5,421 nucleotides of DNA, from positions 1-5,421 of the forward strand of contig JAILQA010000120.1 in the NCBI GenBank assembly GCA_024699205.1, read 5' to 3'. The position numbers were made by a program, and so were the translations under genes. Source of the stretch: Treponema sp. (GTDB lineage Bacteria; Spirochaetota; Spirochaetia; Treponematales; Treponemataceae). Below are positions 1-5,421 of the stretch, one piece after another (positions within the stretch are counted from its first letter, which is position 1; each line of letters begins with the position of its first letter). The notes under the pieces were generated by a model. The model was not told where the DNA came from. It saw only the letters and a list, made by a program, of their open reading frames with translations, and ran no database searches.

Positions 1-1
1 A

Positions 2-667
2 GGCCTCACAACTGTTGGACCAACAGAAGTTTACTTTAAACCAATAGATCAGAAGACTATGCTTGCCTTCCGCGAAAAGTTTGCAGGAAAGCAGCAGAAG
101 GCTGAAAAGAAAGAAAAGAAAGCTGATAAGAAGAAGTCCGAGCCGGTTGTATTGCCGCTTGACCAGCAGGCTGATTTCTTCAATAAAAATATCGAACTCA
201 CTGTAGCAAAGATTGTCGACGTAAAGCCTAATCCGGAAGGAGAAAAGCTTTATATCGAAACTCTTGATGACGGAAGCGGCACTCCACGTACAATTCAGAG
301 CGGTCTCCGCATGTTCTTAAAAGAGAGCGACCTTCTTGGAAAGCATGTAATTATCGCAAGCAATCTCGCACCTCGTACAATGCGTGGTGTTGAAAGCCGT
401 GGTATGCTTCTGGCAGGTCATTACAAGGATGCTGAAGGAAAAGAATGTGTTGAAGTTCTTGATGCCGGCTGGGCAGCTCCTGGTACAAAGGTAGTTCTCG
501 AAGGTGCTGATGTAAATGCCGCAAAGAAAGAGCAGATTACAGGTGATGAGTTCTTTGCAGTTCAGATTGCCTCAAAAGACGGAATCGTTCAGATTGCAGG
601 CAAAAAGCTCCTCGCTGACGGAAAAGAAATCAAAACAGAAAAGGCTCTTAATTCTGATATTGGATAA
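2..667 (+). CDS. metG: Methionyl-tRNA synthetase, C-terminal part (5' end outside window)
   Basis: This is the last 221 residues of methionyl-tRNA synthetase, the cytoplasmic enzyme that charges tRNA-Met. The frame is open to the left edge, so the ATG at 59 is an internal Met and not the start. The fragment begins with the end of the anticodon-binding region (GPTEVYFKPIDQKT, comparable to the PLFTRID stretch of E. coli MetG). A very Lys-rich linker follows (about fragment residues 29-46), then a tRNA-binding OB-fold domain (about residues 60-170) with the hallmark segments NPEGEKLYIETLDDG, SGLRMFL and SNLAPRTMRGVESRGMLLAG. That is the EMAPII/Trbp111-type domain fused to many bacterial MetRS enzymes. 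A tail of about 40 residues extends past the OB domain. Lys is mostly AAG here, unlike the downstream genes, which fits high expression. It is followed 4 bases later by nadE. The catalytic HIGH and KMSKS motifs lie outside the window. A free-standing tRNA-binding protein is unlikely, because the frame is open upstream and matches MetRS. Confidence 0.92.
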   Translation, partial: GLTTVGPTEVYFKPIDQKTMLAFREKFAGKQQKAEKKEKKADKKKSEPVVLPLDQQADFFNKNIELTVAKIVDVKPNPEGEKLYIETLDDGSGTPRTIQSGLRMFLKESDLLGKHVIIASNLAPRTMRGVESRGMLLAGHYKDAEGKECVEVLDAGWAAPGTKVVLEGADVNAAKKEQITGDEFFAVQIASKDGIVQIAGKKLLADGKEIKTEKALNSDIG

Positions 668-671
668 AACT

Positions 672-1421
672 ATGAGTATTAAAGACGAAGCAATTGCGTG
701 GGTACGCGACTATTTTGAAAAAAACGGCAATTCTCAAACAAAAGCCGTAATCGGAATCTCGGGCGGTAAGGACTCTTCTACCGTTGCAGCTCTCTGCTGC
801 GAAGTTCTTGGCAAAGACCGCGTTATCGGCGTAATGATGCCAAATGGAGTTCAGTCAGATATTGAAGATTCAAAAAAACTCTGTGCATTTCTTGGAATCA
901 AAAATTACACAGTAAATATTGCTGATGCTTACAATGGTCTTACCCGTGCAATAAAAGATTCAGTGGGAGCTGATGAAGTTCCTCCTCAGTATAAAACAAA
1001 TACACCGGCACGCCTCCGCATGGCAACTCTTTACGGAATTGCAGCCCTGGAAGGAAATGCCCGTGTTTCAAATAACGGAAACTTGAGCGAACGCCTTGCA
1101 GGCTACTTTACTCTTTGGGGAGACGGAGCAGGAGACTTTGCTCCACTTGCAAATCTTTATGTTGATGAAGTAGTGGAGCTGGGACTTTCTCTTGGTCTTC
1201 CGCAAGAACTTTGCCACAAGGCACCAAGCGACGGCATGTCAGGCAAAACAGATGAAGACAATCTTGGCTTTACCTATGCTGATTTACGTGCAGTTGCTGA
1301 AGGCAAGACTGATGGCATAGATACTGCAAAAGTTGCTGTAATTCAGAAGCGAATTGATACAATGGCTTTCAAAAAAGGCCTTCTTAATCTTCCTTGCTTT
1401 GTGCCGTCTTTCAGGAAATAA
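672..1421 (+). CDS. nadE: NH3-dependent NAD+ synthetase
   Basis: It catalyses the last step of NAD+ synthesis: ATP-dependent amidation of nicotinic acid adenine dinucleotide, in the cytoplasm. The 249-residue product is the size of the ammonia-dependent form and has no glutaminase (nitrilase) domain. Visible motifs are the ATP pyrophosphatase P-loop SGGKDSS (residues 30-36), NTPARLRM (110-117), NNGNLSE (134-140, at the position of GTGNKSE in other NadE), GDGAGDFAPLANL (150-162) and KAPSDGMSGKTDEDNLGFTY (183-202). The GGKDSS plus N-N-x-NLSE pattern is, as I recall, that of a NadE subgroup common in anaerobes. The open frame reaches back to 516, but that extension lies inside metG, is Lys/Ser/Gln-rich and unlike NadE. 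The ATG at 672 puts the first helix (EAIAWVRDYF) directly at the N-terminus, as in the family, and has a weak GGA at 662-664. It starts 4 bases after metG and ends 1 base before the next gene, so co-transcription is likely. Confidence 0.93.
   Translation: MSIKDEAIAWVRDYFEKNGNSQTKAVIGISGGKDSSTVAALCCEVLGKDRVIGVMMPNGVQSDIEDSKKLCAFLGIKNYTVNIADAYNGLTRAIKDSVGADEVPPQYKTNTPARLRMATLYGIAALEGNARVSNNGNLSERLAGYFTLWGDGAGDFAPLANLYVDEVVELGLSLGLPQELCHKAPSDGMSGKTDEDNLGFTYADLRAVAEGKTDGIDTAKVAVIQKRIDTMAFKKGLLNLPCFVPSFRK
1413..1418 (+). promoter_or_regulatory. Ribosome binding site of the femX-like gene
   Basis: AGGAAA lies about 5 bases before the ATG at 1423, within the last codons of nadE. It decides the start: an in-frame ATG at 1354 would add 23 residues that are only an out-of-frame reading of nadE. 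The junction reads TAA-T-ATG, so a ribosome finishing nadE is already next to the following start. Confidence 0.7.
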
Positions 1422-1422
1422 T

Positions 1423-2754
1423 ATGTTCAACATTAAAATACACAAAATCGAAAGTTCCACCCACGAAAACGACGGAACTTTCTTACAAACTCCTTTCTGG
1501 TGTGAGTTCAAGGCCCGCCACGGCTGGACCTACCGCCGTTTTGAAATTGAGTATATTTTGCCTCCGCTGAACGCAGAAGAAGGTTGTGAAAAGTCTAAAG
1601 AGACACTTAAACAAGTTCAGGGTGACAATATTCATGTAGAGGTCGCAGTCCTTAACCGCTGCTTTGCAAAAGGCATGTTCTCCATCGCTTATATTCCGCT
1701 TTTTCCAAAACTGCCTTATGCATGCACACCGGAAGAGGTCTTAGATAAAGCTTTTAGTGATCAAACTGAAGATACAGTCCCTGAGGCTCCAGAAGGAAGC
1801 AACACGACCGAAAATACCACAAACACAAACACAAACTCATTCCTCATCAATCAAGAAATCATAACTCCGGAAACTCAAACAATTGAGTTCTGTCACTTTC
1901 TCAGCGAGCTTGCTGTAGCTCTCAAAACAGAACTCCCATCAAACACAATTGCAATCCGTTTTGACCCTGATGTAATTTTCAAAACACCAGAAGACCGCGA
2001 CCTTTTCAATTACGGAATGAAAACTGTTGCCTATGCAGACCGACTAAAACTGCACAAAAACGCGGTAGATATTCAGCCACCGGACAGTACACTTGTAGAC
2101 CTTACAGGTACAGAAGAAGAAATCCTGGACAAAATGCATTCTAAATGGCGCTATAATATCCGTCTTAGCGAAAGGAAGGGCATAAAAATCCACCGCTACT
2201 TAGGAAATGATATTAACTTGTCTGAAAAAATCGACAAATTCTATGAATTAACAAAGATTACAAACGCCCGCGACGGAAACGCAAGTCATGCCAAAAATTA
2301 TTATCTGGATCTTATAAAATCCTCTGCAGAAGAAGTTGCTGCCGGCAAAGATGTACCCGTAATCAGTTTATATATTGCAGAACACGAAGGAGAGGAAATC
2401 GCTTCTATAATGACACTTTTCAGTCACGATGAAGCAATCTATCTTTATGGAGCCAGCAGTAATAACAAGCGCAACCTCATGCCAAATCATCTTCTTCAGT
2501 GGACTGCAATGAAGGATGCAAAAGCCTACGGAAGTAAGATTTACGATATGTACGGAATGCCTCCAGAAGGAAAAGATGAAAATCATCCTATGCATGGCTT
2601 GTATATGTTTAAAGCAAACTTCGGCGGAAAAAATATTCACAGAACAGGAAGCTGGGATATTCCGCTAAAACCCATTTATCATGCCTACAGTATTGCTGAA
2701 AAACTCCGCGCCTTCTGGCATAAAAAAATTATTAAAAAGTTAAAGGGAAGATAA
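1423..2754 (+). CDS. FemX/FemAB-family peptidoglycan interpeptide-bridge aminoacyltransferase
   Basis: FemA/FemB/FemX proteins transfer an amino acid from aminoacyl-tRNA to the side-chain amine of the third residue of lipid II or peptidoglycan, on the cytoplasmic side. The 443-residue product shows family segments in order: TPFWCEFKARHGW (23-35, N-terminal GNAT-like half), LVDLTGTEEEILDKMHSKWR (224-243) followed by YNIRLSERKGIKIHRY (244-259), FYELTKITNARDG (273-285), LYIAEHEGEEIASIMTLFSH (316-335) followed by DEAIYLYGASS (336-346), and MYGMPPEGKDENHPMHGLYM (376-395) followed by FKANFGGK (396-403). The glycyl acceptor role is inferred: spirochaete peptidoglycan uses ornithine at position 3, and Borrelia muropeptides carry glycine on it. 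The donor amino acid cannot be read from sequence. The N-terminal half looks expanded, with a likely repeat-derived insert (59-68) and a Thr/Asn/Glu-rich linker (about 112-150). It follows nadE by 1 base and precedes the DUF5718-like gene by 1 base. No signal peptide is expected or seen. The family call is firm; FemX versus another FemAB member is open. Confidence 0.88.
   Translation: MFNIKIHKIESSTHENDGTFLQTPFWCEFKARHGWTYRRFEIEYILPPLNAEEGCEKSKETLKQVQGDNIHVEVAVLNRCFAKGMFSIAYIPLFPKLPYACTPEEVLDKAFSDQTEDTVPEAPEGSNTTENTTNTNTNSFLINQEIITPETQTIEFCHFLSELAVALKTELPSNTIAIRFDPDVIFKTPEDRDLFNYGMKTVAYADRLKLHKNAVDIQPPDSTLVDLTGTEEEILDKMHSKWRYNIRLSERKGIKIHRYLGNDINLSEKIDKFYELTKITNARDGNASHAKNYYLDLIKSSAEEVAAGKDVPVISLYIAEHEGEEIASIMTLFSHDEAIYLYGASSNNKRNLMPNHLLQWTAMKDAKAYGSKIYDMYGMPPEGKDENHPMHGLYMFKANFGGKNIHRTGSWDIPLKPIYHAYSIAEKLRAFWHKKIIKKLKGR
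1597..1626 (+). repeat. Possible in-frame remnant of a dispersed palindromic repeat (encodes KETLKQVQGD)
   Basis: The coded peptide KETLKQVQGD (residues 59-68 of the femX-like product) closely resembles the LKQVQGD/LKQVQDD string that I recall from reading frames across short dispersed palindromic repeats in many bacteria; the reverse strand of such repeats reads CHPELVS. It sits between two conserved stretches of the N-terminal domain (FEIEYILPPL and VEVAVLNRCFAKGMF), where a loop insertion would be tolerated. The DNA contains a small inverted repeat (ACTT at 1605-1608, AAGT at 1613-1616) and CAC/GTG ends at 1604-1606 and 1622-1624. The repeat assignment rests on recognition of the string, not on a second copy in this window. 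Confidence 0.45.
1819..1836 (+). repeat. Three tandem ACAAAC hexamers in the femX-like gene
   Basis: ACAAAC occurs three times without interruption and encodes alternating Thr-Asn inside the low-complexity linker NTTENTTNTNTNS (residues 127-139). The unit is six bases, so copy-number change by slippage would keep the frame and only alter linker length. Confidence 0.8.
2742..2750 (+). promoter_or_regulatory. Ribosome binding site of the DUF5718-like gene
   Basis: AAAGGGAAG is the strongest purine-rich Shine-Dalgarno match in the plus-strand block. It lies about 6 bases before the ATG at 2756 and inside the last Lys/Gly/Arg codons of the femX-like gene. The junction again reads TAA-T-ATG. Confidence 0.72.
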
Positions 2755-2755
2755 T

Positions 2756-3622
2756 ATGAACTTTTACGATACAAAAGATATTCCTTGTTTTGGTGTTGCT
2801 GGAAACTTTACTGGACATCTTGAACAAGCGGGTGAAGCAGTAGATTTTAAAAACATAAAAACAAAAGATCAAAATGCACCAAAAGCAATTTTCCCGACTT
2901 TTATTCCATTAAACACAGACACAATTCAAAAGGATAATTCAAGCATTCCAGACTTTCTTACAATCTATCCCTTTAGTTCCGAAAAAATAATTTTTCCAAA
3001 AGGAGAAATAAAACTGCAGATAGAGCCGGAATGTGCAATCATCTTTAATGCAACCTGGGAAGGTGATACACTTACTTCACTTAAAGCAATATCTTTTGGA
3101 GCTTCAAATGACTGTTCAATCCGAAAGCAGGGAGCAAAGAAAATCAGCGAGAAAAAAAACTGGGGCCCATCTTCAAAAGGATTTACGGATAATCAAATTG
3201 CAGCTGACGGTTTTGAAAAAGGTTGTATTCTGGATGACTATCGTATTGCCAGTTTTTTAATTCGAGATAATAAAGTGTATGCTTATGGTGAAAACAGTGC
3301 AGTCCGCGACTATAGTTATATTTACAAAACATTAACAGACTGGATGCTGGAAAAATTTAATAAGCAAATGGATGAAGGGGCAGCAGAAGAGATTCATTCT
3401 GATCTATTAGCAGCAGGCCGTCCAAAGCAGATTATGGTTGCTATTGGAGCAACACGCTATACAGAATGGGGAGAAAATAACTTTTTGCAGAATAACGACA
3501 AAGCACTTGTTCTTCTTTATCCGGAATCAAAATATACACCAGAAGAGATTTTCAAAATGGCAGAAAGAAGCGATTTTTCAGACCCTTCAATTTCAGCTTT
3601 AGTTCAGACGGTGGTTTTGTAG
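2756..3622 (+). CDS. DUF5718-like protein, possible FAH-superfamily enzyme
   Basis: I recognise this 288-residue protein as resembling the uncharacterised DUF5718 family, chiefly from the N-terminal signature CFGVAGNFTGHLEQAGEAVD (residues 11-30) and the central SNDCSIRKQGAKKISEKKNW (117-136) followed by GPSSKGF (137-143). The function is not established. The order QIEPECAIIF (88-97), then NDCSIR (118-123), then W-G-x-x-S-K-G (136-142) recalls the fumarylacetoacetate hydrolase fold, where an E-x-E pair and a downstream N-D-x-S-x-R segment build the metal site; E90, E92 and D119 would be the candidate ligands. This is inference from motif order. There is no signal peptide or membrane segment, so it is probably cytoplasmic. 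Start choice is supported by a strong AAAGGGAAG site and a 1-base gap after the femX-like gene. Its last 24 bases overlap the end of the opposing ATP-grasp gene. It ends the plus-strand gene block visible here. Confidence 0.72.
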   Translation: MNFYDTKDIPCFGVAGNFTGHLEQAGEAVDFKNIKTKDQNAPKAIFPTFIPLNTDTIQKDNSSIPDFLTIYPFSSEKIIFPKGEIKLQIEPECAIIFNATWEGDTLTSLKAISFGASNDCSIRKQGAKKISEKKNWGPSSKGFTDNQIAADGFEKGCILDDYRIASFLIRDNKVYAYGENSAVRDYSYIYKTLTDWMLEKFNKQMDEGAAEEIHSDLLAAGRPKQIMVAIGATRYTEWGENNFLQNNDKALVLLYPESKYTPEEIFKMAERSDFSDPSISALVQTVVL

Positions 3623-4900
3623 ATTTTTGAATAAATCAGATTTTAATATACTTTGAACAATTTCATCTTCGGGGAATAATATTTCAAACTTTTCTACAGC
3701 TTTTTGTAAAACTGACTTATTATCTGCTGTAATTATGCATTCGCAAAAACCTTTTTCACGTTCCTGCTTGGCGGCTAAATCATTTGTTTGATTTAAAAGT
3801 TTTACACCTTCAATTTTCAATATTTTCTGCATTTGAGTTTTTTCCATAAGGGGGAGTTTTAAACTCATTACAAAAGGAGAAGGAAGGGGAAGTAATTTTT
3901 TTTCAATACAAGTTTTGTATAATAATTCGAAAACAGAAAATCCGTAAGCTGCAGCATAAGTAAAAGACATTCCGCTCAGACGTGGATTGATTTCGATTAT
4001 ATGCCAATTCCCTGAATTATCAAGAATTAAATCAATTTGAGCTACTCCAGAAAATGCCATTTTTTCGGCAAGAGAAAGCATCATCTTTTTTAATTTTTCT
4101 GGTAGTTCAAATGGGCCATATTTTACACTTTGTTTTGGGCTTGTAATTCCATATTGATTTACACTGAATTCAAAAGGAGGAAGAATCTGATAGGCACCAG
4201 GTAGCCCGTAAATTTCAAGTCCAAACTGACGGCCACTTATAAACTCTTCAATAAGGCGGTTTGAATTATTTCTTTTGGAATTGAGATAGCAGGCTGCCTC
4301 CCCGTAAGTATGAACTACTGTCATTCCGTAAGAACTTAATCCAGTTGTATTTTTAATAATAAGTGGCAGATGAAGTTTATTGATTTGAGAAATAACGCTT
4401 TCACGATAGATATTTCGCAGAACTTCTTTATTACTGCCTGCACAAAAGTATAAATCATGATCACAAAAAACTGCATCAAGAACTTGAAATCCTAATCTTT
4501 TTAATTCAGAATGGGTCCGCCACTTGTCAAAAGAATTTAATCCAGTTGAAACACTATGACATATGGTTTTTATTCCATTTTGTTCCAGTTTTTCTGCAAC
4601 GAGAGCATCGCTTACAGGAAGCCAGTCATAGGGAGAAATCCAAAACGTCATTGCAATGGCAAAATCGGGCTTTAGTTCAGCTATTTTTTGTGTAAAAGTA
4701 TCTGTGTCTGTATTAGCTTGGGTTACGTCTACATCTTCAGGCATAAAGATAGCAGGTTTTTGTGTGATACAAAAAAAATCATGCTCAGGATGAGCAGCTT
4801 TCAGCGCTTTAAAAGCCACTGCATTTTGAGGCATTACATTTATTTTAAATGTTTCTTCGTCAAAAACGTTTGAATTGGTACTGTAAAAAACAATTCTCAT
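3599..4900 (-). CDS. ATP-grasp domain carboxylate-amine ligase, substrate unknown
   Basis: ATP-grasp enzymes activate a carboxylate as an acyl phosphate and join it to an amine or thiol. The 433-residue protein has an N-terminal pre-ATP region (about 1-120), a DKWRTHSELKRLGFQVLDA segment (125-143) like the DK...L...G...P entry to the ATP-grasp domain, an ATP-binding strand LPLIIKNTTGLSSYGM (177-192, Lys183), the hinge segment LIEEFISGRQFGLEIYG (216-232, Glu218/219 and Glu229), and the Mg/catalytic strands AQIDLIL (287-293) and WHIIEINPRLSGMS (299-312, Glu303, Asn305, Arg307). All expected metal and ATP residues are present, so it should be active. A C-terminal domain (about 340-433) resembles those of amino-acid ligases of the BL00235/LAL type. 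ATG at 4898-4900 is preceded by AAGG at a longish spacing of 11 bases. It lies 43 bases after the DUF4129-like gene on the same strand and may share its transcript. Substrate cannot be predicted. Confidence 0.85.
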   Translation of the reverse strand: MRIVFYSTNSNVFDEETFKINVMPQNAVAFKALKAAHPEHDFFCITQKPAIFMPEDVDVTQANTDTDTFTQKIAELKPDFAIAMTFWISPYDWLPVSDALVAEKLEQNGIKTICHSVSTGLNSFDKWRTHSELKRLGFQVLDAVFCDHDLYFCAGSNKEVLRNIYRESVISQINKLHLPLIIKNTTGLSSYGMTVVHTYGEAACYLNSKRNNSNRLIEEFISGRQFGLEIYGLPGAYQILPPFEFSVNQYGITSPKQSVKYGPFELPEKLKKMMLSLAEKMAFSGVAQIDLILDNSGNWHIIEINPRLSGMSFTYAAAYGFSVFELLYKTCIEKKLLPLPSPFVMSLKLPLMEKTQMQKILKIEGVKLLNQTNDLAAKQEREKGFCECIITADNKSVLQKAVEKFEILFPEDEIVQSILKSDLFKNLQNHRLN

Positions 4901-4915
4901 ATCAGTGATGACCTT

Positions 4916-4931
4916 TTTATCATTTTATCAT
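4916..4931 (-). repeat. Tandem 8-bp direct repeat in the ATP-grasp gene leader
   Basis: On the minus strand the 43-base leader contains two perfect adjacent copies of ATGATAAA, followed at once by the AAGG ribosome-binding sequence. The spacer is otherwise AT-rich. I see no convincing -35/-10 pair in it. The repeat could be chance in AT-rich DNA or a small binding site. Confidence 0.6.
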
Positions 4932-4943
4932 ATCAACATTATT

Positions 4944-5421
4944 CTAATATTCCGTTGAAATTATCTGATTTACAGCAGCCTTAAAATCATTTTCTTCCTG
5001 AATAGAAAGCAAATCTTTAGAATAAAGTGCTTTTTCAAAAATAATTCCCGCTTTTCTAGCGTAAAGAATATTATCAGTCTCTTCGATTTTTCTAAAATAA
5101 TCTATAATTTTGTCTGTATATTCTGCAGGGGCAAGATTTTTTTTGTAGATGATATCATATTTGCTTCCCCAATTAATCAATTTTACAAAAACAGTTGTAA
5201 GCCGGTCTAATTCAGCCTTTTTTTCTTTTGATTTTTTAGAGGCTTTCAAAAAATCGTTCATTTTCTTTTTAAAAAGCTGAGAATCCGTCGTTGAATAAGC
5301 AGATTTTTTAAACTTGAAATTGAAAATCTTTTTCAAAAATTCCTTAAAATTGTCAATAAAATTGCGGAATATCACTTTAAAATTTCTTTGTCGCAGATGA
5401 CTGAAAAAATCTTTTGAAATA
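4944..5421 (-). CDS. C-terminal part of a larger protein with a DUF4129-like tail (5' end outside window)
   Basis: At least 158 residues are visible and the frame is open to the right edge. A GTG at 5373-5375 could serve as start, giving 143 residues, but it has no GG-containing ribosome site before it, so I treat the gene as truncated by the window. The first 50 residues are rich in Lys and Phe (e.g. NFKEFLKKIFNFKFKKSAYS), like a cytoplasmic juxtamembrane stretch. The remainder, from about FVKLINWGSKYDI through LAPAEYTDKIIDYF to IIFEKALYSKDLLSIQEEND, follows the layout of the DUF4129 tail of TgpA-type membrane transglutaminase-like proteins, where a TPxEYA-like turn precedes a helix with a ...Y..A.YS... 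element. The transglutaminase and membrane parts would lie outside the window. The tail match is my own pattern recognition and moderate. It is followed 43 bases later by the ATP-grasp gene. Its base composition is the most AT-rich in the window. Confidence 0.6.
   Translation of the reverse strand, partial: ISKDFFSHLRQRNFKVIFRNFIDNFKEFLKKIFNFKFKKSAYSTTDSQLFKKKMNDFLKASKKSKEKKAELDRLTTVFVKLINWGSKYDIIYKKNLAPAEYTDKIIDYFRKIEETDNILYARKAGIIFEKALYSKDLLSIQEENDFKAAVNQIISTEY

Noticed and set aside
59..667. A separate 202-residue tRNA-binding protein starting at the ATG at 59.
   Set aside because: The same frame is open to the left edge, and the extra residues match the end of the MetRS anticodon-binding domain, so the ATG is internal to metG.
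516..671. A 52-residue N-terminal extension of NadE.
   Set aside because: It lies within metG in another frame, has no NadE similarity, and the ATG at 672 gives the expected family N-terminus.
1354..1422. An apparent signal peptide or lipoprotein leader (KKAFLIFLALC) in front of the femX-like protein.
   Set aside because: It is an out-of-frame reading of the conserved nadE C-terminus. The good ribosome site at 1413-1418 points to the ATG at 1423, and Fem enzymes act in the cytoplasm.
1284..1511. Minus-strand open frame across the nadE/femX-like border.
   Set aside because: Shadow of two well-supported genes, with no recognisable protein and no fitting start signal.
2368..2640. Minus-strand open frame inside the femX-like gene.
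   Set aside because: It lies opposite the most conserved part of the FemAB domain; its composition is that of a shadow frame.
3033..3260. Plus-strand open frame inside the DUF5718-like gene.
   Set aside because: Alternative frame across the most conserved block of that gene.
3600..3720. A bidirectional terminator at the convergent gene ends.
   Set aside because: I looked for a GC-rich stem followed by a T-run on either strand and found only a weak TACA/TGTA pairing near 3695.
4688..4873. Plus-strand open frame within the ATP-grasp gene.
   Set aside because: Antisense to the N-terminal coding region, short, Cys/Phe-rich and unlike a real protein.
4901..4965. A sigma-70-type promoter before the ATP-grasp gene.
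   Set aside because: TTGATA and TATGAT-like strings occur on the minus strand, but no pair has 16-18 base spacing.

Overview
The window looks like a stretch of bacterial chromosome from a spirochaete, most probably a Treponema of moderate to low GC. That assignment is an inference. It rests on the recalled style of the MetG C-terminus, the NadE subtype, a FemX/FemAB-type peptidoglycan bridge enzyme beside housekeeping genes, and a DUF5718-like protein. No rRNA, tRNA or marker gene is present to settle it. I see no phage, transposase, CRISPR array or structural RNA.

Left block, plus strand, bases 2-3622: four genes packed head to tail with gaps of 4, 1 and 1 bases. (1) The 3' part of metG, methionyl-tRNA synthetase, with the fused C-terminal tRNA-binding OB domain; its 5' part lies outside the window. 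(2) nadE, ammonia-dependent NAD+ synthetase. (3) A FemX/FemAB-family aminoacyltransferase, predicted to add an amino acid to the peptidoglycan stem peptide using aminoacyl-tRNA. (4) A protein I recognise as DUF5718-like, with a pattern resembling the fumarylacetoacetate hydrolase (FAH) superfamily. The spacing predicts one transcript with translational coupling. The shared theme is mostly housekeeping: tRNA charging, cofactor synthesis and cell wall.

Right block, minus strand, bases 3599-5421: two genes read leftwards, 43 bases apart. The upstream one is the C-terminal end of a larger protein that runs off the right edge; its tail resembles the DUF4129 domain found at the end of TgpA-type transglutaminase membrane proteins. 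The downstream one is a complete 433-residue ATP-grasp ligase of unknown substrate. The two blocks converge and their last genes overlap tail to tail by 24 bases, with no recognisable terminator between them.

The window is almost wholly coding; the longest non-coding stretch is 43 bases. The most unusual points are a short repeat-like segment apparently inserted in frame in the femX-like gene (encoding ETLKQVQGD), a nearby Thr/Asn tandem repeat linker in the same gene, the convergent overlap, and the uncharacterised ATP-grasp/DUF4129-like pair. I did not find a clear new multi-gene system; the ATP-grasp pair and the DUF5718-like protein are the best candidates for undescribed biochemistry.
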